Assembly: GCF_039710355.1 (NCBI RefSeq)
Contig: NZ_JBDKWZ010000013.1
Coordinates: 146,792-210,791, forward strand
Direction of reading: 5' to 3'
DNA from: Rapidithrix thailandica
GTDB lineage: Bacteria > Bacteroidota > Bacteroidia > Cytophagales > Flammeovirgaceae
Length of the DNA stretch: 64,000 nt
In this document: piece by piece, positions 51,350 through 59,623 of the stretch
How positions within the stretch are numbered: the first letter of the stretch is position 1
Layout: every line of letters begins with the position of its first letter
Translations under genes and position numbers: made by a program
The notes under the pieces: model-generated
What the model saw: only the letters and a program-made list of their open reading frames with translations
Told to the model about the DNA's origin: nothing
Databases searched by the model: none

Positions 51350-52849
51350 ATGAAGAAAATAATATTGTTTTTAATAGGTACACTTGTCTTTTTTATTTTT
51401 AATGCACTTGATACACAGGCACTTGATCTGCAAGGGGCCGAAGAAGTGGTATCCAGTTCAATGGCTGCGGAAGGCGGACACAGTGAAAGTGCCGACCATC
51501 ATGCCCCCTCCCCCATTTCAGTAATTCCTTTTATTATACTCTTGGGGATGATTGCCACCGGACCATTGTTTTATGAGCATTTTTGGCATAAAAATTACCC
51601 TAAAGTTGCCGTGGTATTGGCGGCCATTGTTGTAGGGTATTACTTGTTTGGTCTGCACAATACCCATGGACCTGTCCACGCCTTCTTTGAATATTTTCAG
51701 TTTATAGCTTTGCTTGCTTCCCTCTATATTGCCTCGGGGGGGATCATGATTAAAGTGGATAAACAAGGCACGCCCTTGGTCAATGTCTGTCTTCTTCTGA
51801 TTGGAGCGGTGATTGCCAACGTCATTGGCACTACCGGGGCTTCCATGCTCTTGGTCCGTCCGTTTATCCGCTTGAACAAACGAAGAATCCAACCCTACCA
51901 TATTATATTCTTTATTTTTATGGTAAGTAATATCGGAGGTTGTTTAACCCCGATTGGTGACCCTCCACTATTTTTAGGGTTTTTGAAAGGCGTTCCCTTC
52001 TTCTGGACTATGGAACATAATTTTACCGAATGGTTGATTGCCGTCCTGATTTTTGCAGTAATATTCTATGTTTTTGATCAAAAAAATGTCAAAAAAGAAA
52101 ATCCATTATTTTCTGACGAGCTAGCCAATCAGAAATATTCTAATAAGATTACAATTGTCGGGCAGAAAAACTTCTTATGGTTAGCCGTAGCAGTAGGAGC
52201 CGTATTCCTGGATCCCAATGTTGACGGTTTTGAATGGTTGCCGGCAATCCATTTTGACGGACAAAAGTTCTCCTTTATCCGGGAAGTTATTATGCTGTCC
52301 GTGGCATTTTTCTCATTTAAATTCGCCAACAAAGAAGCCATCAATGGCAACGAATTTAACTTTGAACCTATCCGGGAAGTGGCCTTTATTTTTATCGGTA
52401 TCTTTGGTACCATGATGCCCGCTTTGGAAATAGTAGCCGGTTTTGCGGCTTCTCCTGCCGGAAAAGAGTTGATCGGTCACAATACCCTATACTGGGCGAC
52501 CGGCTTGATTTCCGGCTTTTTGGACAATGCTCCGACCTATCTTAATTTCTTGACCGCGGCATTGGCCGCACAAGGAGGTTCTATCGGTACACCGGGCGAT
52601 GTAGTTGCCTTTACCAATGGTGACGGATTTACCGATTCCATCATGCAATTGACAGCCATTTCTGTTTCATCGGTATTCTTTGGGGCCATGACTTATATTG
52701 GTAACGGACCGAACTTTATGGTGAAGTCCATTGCAGAGCAAGTAGGTATACAAATGCCATCGTTCTTTGGGTATATCATCCGTTACTCAATTCCGATCTT
52801 ATTGCCGGTATTGGTGGTGATCTGGTTGATATTCTTTGCCTTTGCTTAG
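51350..52849 (+). CDS. nhaD: NhaD-type Na+/H+ antiporter
   Basis: A 499-residue inner-membrane transporter of the NhaD/arsenite-citrate (ion transporter) superfamily, exchanging cytoplasmic Na+ for H+. An N-terminal signal-like helix and a His/Glu-rich periplasmic stretch (GGHSESADHHAPSP) precede about eleven membrane helices. The family motif GTTGASMLLVRPFIRLNK, NIGGCLTPIGDPPLFLGFLKG and GFLDNAPTYLNFLTA (conserved Asp-Asn) are all present. The terminator after it is strong, so it is probably a unit of its own. A Na+-rich (marine) lifestyle fits. Confidence 0.92.
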   Translation: MKKIILFLIGTLVFFIFNALDTQALDLQGAEEVVSSSMAAEGGHSESADHHAPSPISVIPFIILLGMIATGPLFYEHFWHKNYPKVAVVLAAIVVGYYLFGLHNTHGPVHAFFEYFQFIALLASLYIASGGIMIKVDKQGTPLVNVCLLLIGAVIANVIGTTGASMLLVRPFIRLNKRRIQPYHIIFFIFMVSNIGGCLTPIGDPPLFLGFLKGVPFFWTMEHNFTEWLIAVLIFAVIFYVFDQKNVKKENPLFSDELANQKYSNKITIVGQKNFLWLAVAVGAVFLDPNVDGFEWLPAIHFDGQKFSFIREVIMLSVAFFSFKFANKEAINGNEFNFEPIREVAFIFIGIFGTMMPALEIVAGFAASPAGKELIGHNTLYWATGLISGFLDNAPTYLNFLTAALAAQGGSIGTPGDVVAFTNGDGFTDSIMQLTAISVSSVFFGAMTYIGNGPNFMVKSIAEQVGIQMPSFFGYIIRYSIPILLPVLVVIWLIFFAFA

Positions 52850-52865
52850 GAAATACTATATCTTT

Positions 52866-52907
52866 AAAGAAACCCTAAAAGTAATCAAGCTCTTTTAGGG
52901 TTTCTTT
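52866..52907 (+). terminator. terminator of nhaD
   Basis: Perfect 16-bp arms, 52866-52881 and 52892-52907 (AAAGAAACCCTAAAAG and complement), loop of 10. Confidence 0.92.
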
Positions 52908-53042
52908 GTACTTGATCGTTACATACAATCTGGCTATTTGTATACTAAAAAGGAAACCGTACTCTGATAAATTAGGTACAGATTCTGCAATTGCATATAC
53001 TCCTAATATCAATTTACTTACTTGGTGTAATTTTTTTACCTT

Positions 53043-54068
53043 ATGAAAAACCTCATATATACACTTCCCGCTGTTTTATTGATCGGCTTGATGGCTTTGG
53101 TTTCCGGTTGTGGATCTGCACAGGAAGAAATTCCGGATGTTTCCGATATCCAGGTGGATATCAAAATCAACCGATTGGAGAAAGAGTTATTTGCCTATCA
53201 GTCAAAGTATGACTTTATCAATTTTATAGACCAAAATCCTGAGTTGGTTGCCCAATATTTTAAAGGGCCGTTTTACCCTACCAAAGATTCTTTGGCCAGT
53301 CATTTGTATCATTTTACCCGGAATGTTTACAACGATACACTCTACCGGGATGTGCAAGATATTTTTACCGATTTCGAGAAAGTGGAAAACGATTTGATCC
53401 AGGCTTTCCGCTATCTGAAGTATTACTACCCGGACTTTAAAGTGCCAAGAATTTACACCATGATATCGGGGTTCGGTTCTTTTGGCTTTGGTCAGGATAT
53501 TTTTTTTAGTGACAGTTTATTAGTGATTGGCTTGGATTATTTTGCCGGAACCTCCAGTACCTACCGTCCGCCCGAAGTACCTGGTTATATCCTGAAAAGA
53601 TATGTGCCCGAGCATATTGTGCCTTCTGTAATGAAATTTATTTCATCCAAATTCAACCAGCACGATTATAATGATAAATCTATGTTGGCTGAGATGATGT
53701 TTTATGGCAAGGCCAATTATTTTACCCATAAAATGATGCCGCATGCTAGTGATACACTGATTATGGGGTATTCGGTAGAAGAACTTACCGATGTAGAGGA
53801 AAATTCCGGTTTTATTTGGGGGCATTTTGTCAAGAACAACCTTTTTTATGAAACCAACGACCTTACTAAGAGAAAGTACGTAGGCGAACGACCCCGGGTG
53901 TTTGAGGTAAGTGATAAATGTCCGGGAAGAGTGGGCCGTTGGTTAGGTTACCAAATCGTGAAGAGCTATGCATGGGAGCATACAGATGCCCAATTGTCTG
54001 GTATTATGCAGATGAAAAATGCCCGGGCACTCTTTCAGGCCTCAAAGTATAAACCTCAAGTTCCGTAA
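53043..54068 (+). CDS. gldB: gliding motility lipoprotein GldB
   Basis: GldB (341 residues) is a lipoprotein that Flavobacterium johnsoniae needs for gliding. The N-terminus is a lipoprotein signal (GLMALVSGCGSAQEE; Cys about 24). The mature part shows the conserved core: IKINRLEKELFAY, PRIYTMISGFGSFGFGQDIFF, LVIGLDYFAGTSSTYRP, RYVPEHIVPSVM, MLAEMMFYGKANYF and GRVGRWLGYQIVKSY. It lies alone here, away from other gld genes, which is usual in Bacteroidota. With the T9SS-linked genes at the left end it suggests a gliding cell. Confidence 0.92.
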   Translation: MKNLIYTLPAVLLIGLMALVSGCGSAQEEIPDVSDIQVDIKINRLEKELFAYQSKYDFINFIDQNPELVAQYFKGPFYPTKDSLASHLYHFTRNVYNDTLYRDVQDIFTDFEKVENDLIQAFRYLKYYYPDFKVPRIYTMISGFGSFGFGQDIFFSDSLLVIGLDYFAGTSSTYRPPEVPGYILKRYVPEHIVPSVMKFISSKFNQHDYNDKSMLAEMMFYGKANYFTHKMMPHASDTLIMGYSVEELTDVEENSGFIWGHFVKNNLFYETNDLTKRKYVGERPRVFEVSDKCPGRVGRWLGYQIVKSYAWEHTDAQLSGIMQMKNARALFQASKYKPQVP

Positions 54069-54154
54069 AATAGCTTTACTTGCTTAGAAATCAGGGAGAT
54101 AAAATTTTCTGAAATTTTTTAGACTTTTTTTATTAGATAATGCCTGTAATTAGG

Positions 54155-54162
54155 TAGTTTTG
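54155..54162 (+). promoter_or_regulatory. candidate -7 box for the PAS histidine kinase
   Basis: TAGTTTTG matches TAnnTTTG, 34 bases before the ATG; the -33 region is a T-run rather than TTTG. Confidence 0.35.
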
Positions 54163-54196
54163 TTAGTGTTGGTGTTCACTTGACTAATTTCCTGCA

Positions 54197-55267
54197 ATGA
54201 CAAAACTCTCCATAGATCAAAAGTTGTTGAATGGTATGTTGGATTCCTTTAATGAAGGAGTTATTATGCTGAATCCTTACGGGGAGGTTGAGTATTACAA
54301 TGCAACGATTGAAAAAGTTTTGGGCATTGTACCGGATAAAGAATTTATTCAAAAGTACTTTCCTTCATCTCCCACCAATGTGCTTTCGGTCACGCATATG
54401 CATTTTATGTATACACATCCGTATACCGAAACTGATTTGAGCATTGATACACGGGTCGTGCCATTCAATGGAAGTGAGCAGGAAATCTATTATTTGATTT
54501 ATTTGCAAGATGTGAGTGCTTTACGCAAAGAACAAAGACAAATTAAAGTCTTGGAAGATGCTATGAAGCAATGGCAAACCAAATGCACCCGTTTGCTGGA
54601 TGATATCGAATCCCTTCGCTTTGCTCTTTCGCATGGCTTGAGTGCCCCGTTAAGGCATATTAACGGCTATGCCGGCTTTGCTTTGGAAGATACGGACGGC
54701 CGTCCCAGTGAAGAGCAAGTGAAATACCTGGAGCGCATCGTAGGGTCCAGCGTGAAGATTAAAGGGCTGGTTAGAAACCTTCTGGATTATATCAAAATTT
54801 CCAAAGCCGAAGTGCATTTACAGCCATTGGATATTCGCCTGTTGATCAAAGATTGTTTGAATAACCTGGAGCGATATCATACGGTGAAGGTAACGGTTGA
54901 GTATGACTTGGAAGTAAATACTTTACATGCTGACGAGGAATTATTAAAAACAGCCTTGCAAGAATTGCTGGACAATGCCAGGGTTGCTGTTAAGTCGGTG
55001 ATCAATCCTCAGATTGCCATCCGGGCTTACCAGGTGCACTCTTTTATTTATCTTGAAATCCAAGACAATGGGGTGGGATATAATCCCAAATACTCCGATA
55101 ACCTTTTCAAGGTATTTCATAAGTTGCATGCCATTGAGATCTTTCCGGGTAATGGTATTGGTTTGGCAATGGTACAGCGTATAGTCGAAATTATGGATGG
55201 TAAAGTTCATGCCGAAGCGTTGACTTCCCCTATAGGTGCCAAGTTTACCTTGCAATTGCCCGTTTAA
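54197..55267 (+). CDS. PAS-domain sensor histidine kinase
   Basis: A 356-residue cytoplasmic histidine kinase without membrane helices. A PAS domain (residues 8-110; FNEGVIMLNPYGEVEYYNAT, YLIYLQDVSALRK) is followed by a coiled coil, then HisKA with His146 in FALSHGLSAPLRHINGYA and an HATPase domain (N box LLDNARVAV, G1 DNGVGYNP, G2 GNGIGLAMVQRI). The dimerisation helix resembles phytochrome-like kinases (LSAPLRHI). No response regulator is adjacent. The signal may be a small ligand or redox state sensed in the PAS pocket; no cofactor residue is recognisable. Confidence 0.9.
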   Translation: MTKLSIDQKLLNGMLDSFNEGVIMLNPYGEVEYYNATIEKVLGIVPDKEFIQKYFPSSPTNVLSVTHMHFMYTHPYTETDLSIDTRVVPFNGSEQEIYYLIYLQDVSALRKEQRQIKVLEDAMKQWQTKCTRLLDDIESLRFALSHGLSAPLRHINGYAGFALEDTDGRPSEEQVKYLERIVGSSVKIKGLVRNLLDYIKISKAEVHLQPLDIRLLIKDCLNNLERYHTVKVTVEYDLEVNTLHADEELLKTALQELLDNARVAVKSVINPQIAIRAYQVHSFIYLEIQDNGVGYNPKYSDNLFKVFHKLHAIEIFPGNGIGLAMVQRIVEIMDGKVHAEALTSPIGAKFTLQLPV

Positions 55268-55387
55268 GACCTGAATCGCTGGTAATTACTTTTTCCGGGG
55301 CCCTGTATTTCTCTTCTTTCCATCGTTTTCTCTTACTTCTTTCCTGTGCAATTCAGCGAACTGCAAGCGATGCCGCGTAAAATTTAT

Positions 55388-55395
55388 TAGTTTTG
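55388..55395 (+). promoter_or_regulatory. candidate -7 box for cca
   Basis: TAGTTTTG matches TAnnTTTG, about 117 bases before the chosen cca start; no clear -33 partner. Confidence 0.3.
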
Positions 55396-55511
55396 CAGTA
55401 GGAGTCATAAGTAATGACAAGTATATTGTTGCTTAAAAGCAATTTGTTCGAGGGTTATCAGAAAAAATGCGCTTGACCTGCAGGTTTTCTGTAAAGTTTA
55501 ATTGGGAAGGA

Positions 55512-56945
55512 ATGAATTTTCAACAAATATTAGCAAAAGAAGAAATCTTTGGGCAACTGGCAGCGGCTGCGCGTCAATTGAAAATGCCAGCGTATGTTGT
55601 AGGCGGTTATGTGAGGGATTTACTTTTGAACAGGCCAAGTAAAGATATTGATGTGGTATGTGTGGGAAGTGGCATTCAATTAGCCCAAAAGGTAGCTTCC
55701 ATACTTGGAGATCAGACAGAGGTTACTACATTTAAAAATTTCGGGACGGCCATGATCCGGGTGAAGGGTTGGGAAGTGGAATTTGTTGGCGCAAGGAAAG
55801 AATCGTACCGCAAAGAATCGCGAAAGCCCATTGTAGAAGACGGTACCTTGGAAGACGATCAAAACCGGAGAGACTTTACCATCAATGCTTTGGCCATTAG
55901 CTTGAATGAAGAGAATTATGGCGAGTTGATCGATCCTTTTGGTGGGGTAGATGACCTGAAACGGAAAATCATCAAAACCCCTTTAGAACCGGAAGTGACA
56001 TTCTCGGACGACCCCTTGCGGATGATGCGGGCAGTACGCTTTGCAACACAACTGGGGTTTGACATTGCTCCCGATGCCTTTGATGCCATTATTAATACGT
56101 GTGAGCGCATCGAAATTATTTCGAAAGAACGGGTGATTGACGAGTTAAACAAGATTATTCTTTCACCCACGCCTTCTTATGGATTTAAATTACTGCTACA
56201 TGCGAATTTATTGAAATTTATTTTCCCGGAAATGTTGGATCTCAAAGGGGTGGAAAGCCGGGAAGGCAAATCGCATAAAGACAATTTTTATCATACTTTA
56301 CAAGTGCTGGACAATACCAGCAAAGCCTCAAAGAACTTATGGCTGCGTTGGGCAGCTATTTTGCACGACATTGCCAAGCCGGCCACAAAGCGTTTCGATG
56401 CGAAAGTAGGTTGGACTTTTCACGGGCACGAAGACAGGGGAGCACGGATGGTGCCCGGAATCTTCAAAAAAATGAAATTACCCCTGAACGACCGGATGAA
56501 GTATGTGCAAAAACTTGTAAAATTACATTTGCGGCCTATTGCCCTGGTAAAAGATACCATTACGGATTCTGCCATCAGGAGGTTGATTTTCGAGGCCGGG
56601 GATGATTTGGAAGACCTGATGATCTTATGCCGGGCCGATATTACTTCCAAAAATCACCAAAGAGTGCAGCGCTACCTTTCCAATTTTGACAAGGTAGAAA
56701 AGCGGGTGCAGGAAGTGGAAGAAAAAGACCGCATTCGTAATTTTCAACCGGTCATTACCGGGGAGATCATTATGGAAACCTTTGGTATCAAACCTTCCAG
56801 AGAAGTTGGGAAAATTAAAATCTTACTCAGGGAAGCTATTTTAGACGGAAAAATCAGGAATGAATATGACCAGTCCTATGATTATATGTTGAGGGCAGGG
56901 GAAAAAATGGGCTTAAAAGCTGTCAAAAAGATAAAAGGAGAATAG
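55512..56945 (+). CDS. cca: CCA tRNA nucleotidyltransferase with HD domain
   Basis: A 477-residue class II nucleotidyltransferase that builds or repairs the CCA end of tRNA. I prefer the ATG at 55512 (MNFQQILAKEEIF); the frame opens at 55467. The head has YVVGGYVRDLLLNRPSKDIDVV (GG and DxD metal site), GTLEDDQNRRDFTINALAIS, the neck FSDDPLRMMRAVRFATQLGF and an RVIDELNKI helix. An HD domain follows (DNFYHTLQVLD, RWAAILHDIAKP), as in many Bacteroidota and Proteobacteria enzymes, with possible phosphohydrolase or 2',3'-cyclic phosphodiesterase activity. Probably monocistronic, with a strong shared terminator downstream. Confidence 0.95.
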   Translation: MNFQQILAKEEIFGQLAAAARQLKMPAYVVGGYVRDLLLNRPSKDIDVVCVGSGIQLAQKVASILGDQTEVTTFKNFGTAMIRVKGWEVEFVGARKESYRKESRKPIVEDGTLEDDQNRRDFTINALAISLNEENYGELIDPFGGVDDLKRKIIKTPLEPEVTFSDDPLRMMRAVRFATQLGFDIAPDAFDAIINTCERIEIISKERVIDELNKIILSPTPSYGFKLLLHANLLKFIFPEMLDLKGVESREGKSHKDNFYHTLQVLDNTSKASKNLWLRWAAILHDIAKPATKRFDAKVGWTFHGHEDRGARMVPGIFKKMKLPLNDRMKYVQKLVKLHLRPIALVKDTITDSAIRRLIFEAGDDLEDLMILCRADITSKNHQRVQRYLSNFDKVEKRVQEVEEKDRIRNFQPVITGEIIMETFGIKPSREVGKIKILLREAILDGKIRNEYDQSYDYMLRAGEKMGLKAVKKIKGE

Positions 56946-56964
56946 GATAACCACACTCTATGGC

Positions 56965-57019
56965 TCTGATGTAAAAAGCCTGTATTGTAACTTTCTCAAT
57001 ACAGGCTTTTTACGTCAGA
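56965..57019. terminator. bidirectional terminator between cca and methyltransferase
   Basis: Long arms 56965-56987 and 56997-57019; the core 15 bp (AAAAAGCCTGTATTG and complement) are perfect, and T-rich runs face both genes. Confidence 0.93.
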
Positions 57020-57030
57020 AGCTTTGATGG

Positions 57031-57771
57031 TCAATGGACTTTTCCCAATTTTAAAAAGATGGGAAAGGACAAGGTTTTGATTTCATGTGGTGGCCATAAC
57101 AAACTCAACTGCCTGATTAGGTGCTCTACCGGATTGTATTGTTTTTCTTGTATGAACTTTCGAACACTTGACCAGGTATTCAGATAACCGGTAAAATGTG
57201 CCAAGTTCCAATGTACATCTAAGGTAAATTCAGGAGCCGGAATCATGTTGAAAGGCATGGAGATATTTTGATAGCCATTGTCCAAGTGTTTGCGTTCCGG
57301 ATCCCAATAAGGAGCGACTGTTTGGGTATAAAACTCCCGGATGATGGGATCAATGGCCTGGGATATCCGGACCAGCCCATACCCCCATATGGCCAAGGTC
57401 GCATCCCTGCAAGCTACCCTTTGTACTTCTTGATAGAATTCGGAAAGCTCGAACCAGTGAGCGGCTTGTGCTACAGTGATCAGGTTAAACGAACGGGGAG
57501 CGAACCCACTGTTTTCTGCGGAAGCTACGGAGTAGTCGATGTTGGGTTTATATAGGGCATGGCTCAATTGCTTTTGACTGATATCCGTAGCCTTTACACT
57601 TGCAAAATACTTAGAAAGGACAGCTGCACATTGCCCGTTGCCGGTGGCACAGTCCCAGGCTTGTTTGCGCACTGGGGTATGGGCCAGAATAAATTCAAAT
57701 AAAGCATCAGGGTATAGGGGGCGATATCTTGCATACAGGCCGGAATTTACTGAAAAATTGTCTTTGGGCAT
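57031..57771 (-). CDS. class I SAM-dependent methyltransferase
   Basis: A 246-residue methyltransferase of the methyltransf_11-like type. Motif I is WDCATGNGQCAAVL near residue 40, with ATDISQKQL (acidic loop) and SVASAENSGFAPRSFNLITVAQAAHWFE (motif II and post II). The C-terminal half (FYTQTVAPYWDPERKHLDNGY) resembles the trans-aconitate methyltransferase-like or yeast TMT1-like family, which methylates carboxylates. The substrate is unknown. It is bounded by a terminator on one side and the TPR gene 107 bp away on the other, in the same direction. Confidence 0.88.
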   Translation of the reverse strand: MPKDNFSVNSGLYARYRPLYPDALFEFILAHTPVRKQAWDCATGNGQCAAVLSKYFASVKATDISQKQLSHALYKPNIDYSVASAENSGFAPRSFNLITVAQAAHWFELSEFYQEVQRVACRDATLAIWGYGLVRISQAIDPIIREFYTQTVAPYWDPERKHLDNGYQNISMPFNMIPAPEFTLDVHWNLAHFTGYLNTWSSVRKFIQEKQYNPVEHLIRQLSLLWPPHEIKTLSFPIFLKLGKVH

Positions 57772-57878
57772 AATTTACAGATTTCATTCTTCACCTAAAA
57801 TCTAAGAACTTCAGTGAAATAAATCAACGGAAACCGGCCTTAAGGGTTTGTATGGGTTAGTAGGAGCTAACAATAGAT

Positions 57879-59360
57879 TTATTTTAATAATTTTAGCGCA
57901 GCTTTTGCTTTACTGTCAATCCCCAATTTATATTCATGCTGTTGATATTCCATGGCTTTGTGAAAGTACTGTTTGGCTTCTTGTGTGTCTTTGTACACAT
58001 CTCTGTAAATATAGCCTAATTGCAAAGCGGAATTTGGAGCGAAATAATGCCCGGCTTTGTCTGATTCGCCAAGGGTTTTTTGATAATAATAAATTGCTTG
58101 TTTGTGTGATCTTAGTTTGTGGTAAATTCGGGCCTTCCTGTACCAATACTCCAACTGATCGCTTTTATGACTTAACTTGGAAGGATTTACGGTCGCCAGT
58201 GTATTGAGTGCGTTGCGGTATGCTCCACCATCGGTATAGAAGCGGGCACGGGTGATCTCTTTGTGGGGTAGTTGATCAAATTCCAGGAATTTTTTTGCAT
58301 ACTTATCCGGTCCCGTCACAGTGCTGCCCTTTGCTTGTGCCAGTTTCCAGTAGGTTTGCGCTTCGTCATCCTTTTCTTGTAACCAATGGGCAAAAAACAG
58401 TTTTAAATACGCATCTTTGATCAGGTTTTGGCCGGGGTGATATTTTACATACTTGTTTAAGTGCTTGACGGCTTGCGAATAGTTTCCTAAATACAAATTG
58501 GCTTCACCTTTCAAATAATCCAAAAAATAAAAATCACTGAAATAGTCTTTGCCTCTGGGGGCCTTATTTAAAATATCTAAGGCTTCCTGGGCCTGACCTT
58601 TCTTGATGGAATACAATGCTGTGGTAAAGTAGACAAACAGGTTGTCGGGGTACTTGTTTAGAAGCTGATGTAAGTTGTTAAAAGACCAATTGGAATGATG
58701 TAAAATATAGAGATTCAGGTACTCTTTGTACAAAGTAGCTTCCAGTTTTACATAGGAGTCCGAGTGGATCACTTCGTTGAGGTATTCCAATCCGGTTTCG
58801 ATATTGCCATTAAAACCCAGCAAGTTAATCACCCATTTGTATTTGGCCGGAACGGAGCCTATCAAGATATTGAAAGCTCCCAAAGTCTTTTTGTTGGGTA
58901 AGAAATCCGGGAATTTTTTATGGTTGTCTTTCAATAAATTAAAGGCACTTTTTATTTTCCAGAATGCGCCCAGTTCATCTCCGAATTGCAGCTTGACAAT
59001 GGCCCATTGCAGCTTTACTTCCGCCTGGGTATAGAGGTAATAAGGCGAGCTTTTGTCCAGGGCTCGCAAGGCTTTGAGCCGGCTGGCCTCATTGGGTTCG
59101 AGCTTTTGATAAAGGGCCGGGTCTTGGGTGATTAACAATCGAATGATATCTTCGAAGTTTTCAAGGTAGATGTCAATTCCATTGTCTTGACTTGCTTTTT
59201 TGGAAAGGTCCAGGTGATAATGCGCTTTATTTATCTTTAATTTGAGAAAATTTTCATAGGCTTTGGTATTGTGCAAGGTGAATTCAAAAGAGGCAAATCC
59301 CGTTTGGCCTTGGATCAGAAAAAAAATGAATAAGCTAAAGAAATATATTCGAAATTTCAT
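57879..59360 (-). CDS. exported tetratricopeptide-repeat protein
   Basis: A 493-residue periplasmic TPR protein. A signal peptide (KFRIYFFSLFIFFLIQG, cut near GFAS) is followed by helical pairs of TPR pattern throughout residues 30-490, clearest in ALYSIKKGQAQEALDILNKA, KGEANLYLGNYSQAVKHLNK, ARIYHKLRSHKQAIYYYQKT and LGYIYRDVYKDTQEAKQYFHKA. TPR arrays scaffold protein complexes; no enzymatic domain is present. The -7 box (CAAAGATA, 59386-59393) touches the palindromic repeat copy A, which starts at 59396 and occupies the place of the -33 box. Confidence 0.85.
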   Translation of the reverse strand: MKFRIYFFSLFIFFLIQGQTGFASFEFTLHNTKAYENFLKLKINKAHYHLDLSKKASQDNGIDIYLENFEDIIRLLITQDPALYQKLEPNEASRLKALRALDKSSPYYLYTQAEVKLQWAIVKLQFGDELGAFWKIKSAFNLLKDNHKKFPDFLPNKKTLGAFNILIGSVPAKYKWVINLLGFNGNIETGLEYLNEVIHSDSYVKLEATLYKEYLNLYILHHSNWSFNNLHQLLNKYPDNLFVYFTTALYSIKKGQAQEALDILNKAPRGKDYFSDFYFLDYLKGEANLYLGNYSQAVKHLNKYVKYHPGQNLIKDAYLKLFFAHWLQEKDDEAQTYWKLAQAKGSTVTGPDKYAKKFLEFDQLPHKEITRARFYTDGGAYRNALNTLATVNPSKLSHKSDQLEYWYRKARIYHKLRSHKQAIYYYQKTLGESDKAGHYFAPNSALQLGYIYRDVYKDTQEAKQYFHKAMEYQQHEYKLGIDSKAKAALKLLK

Positions 59361-59385
59361 GGAATCAGAATACCTAATGGTGTTT

Positions 59386-59393
59386 CAAAGATA
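59386..59393 (-). promoter_or_regulatory. -7 box of the TPR gene, abutting the palindromic repeat
   Basis: TATCTTTG on the minus strand, 26 bases before the start codon. The 162-bp repeat begins two bases beyond it, so any -33 element would have to lie inside the repeat. Confidence 0.5.
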
Positions 59394-59395
59394 TA

Positions 59396-59557
59396 GAAGT
59401 GAATTAAACTTTTTCTTTTTCCTGAAAAATGTTTCAAAAACGCCTCCTCTGTGTTACTTTTTTCAACAAGAGCTTTGGCTATTCTCTTCAAAAAGTACCT
59501 TGATGAGCCGATTTTGATTCCATGTTCGGTCAAAAACTATACGTTTAAACCACTTCA
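59396..59557. repeat. MITE-like imperfect palindrome, copy A
   Basis: A 162-bp element with a second copy at 62832-62993 in the same orientation, 154 of 162 positions identical and no gaps. The ends are inverted repeats (GAAGTGNNTTAAAC at both), and the two halves (about 78 bases each) fold back on each other around a TTTG loop in the hairpin AAGAGC-TTTG-GCTATT. It lies 66 bp before the geranylgeranyl-reductase-like gene. No clear target-site duplication is visible. Confidence 0.85.
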
Positions 59558-59623
59558 ATTCATAGGCAAGCTACTATCACGGTAGCTGCCGGGTTTTTTC
59601 TGAAAATATCGAACCAACTATAC

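Noticed and set aside
59390..59565. Target-site duplication around the repeat
   Set aside because: Flanks of both copies were compared (ATATA and AATTC at copy A; AACC and ATCATT at copy B); no clear direct duplication was found, so transposition is not proven by this.
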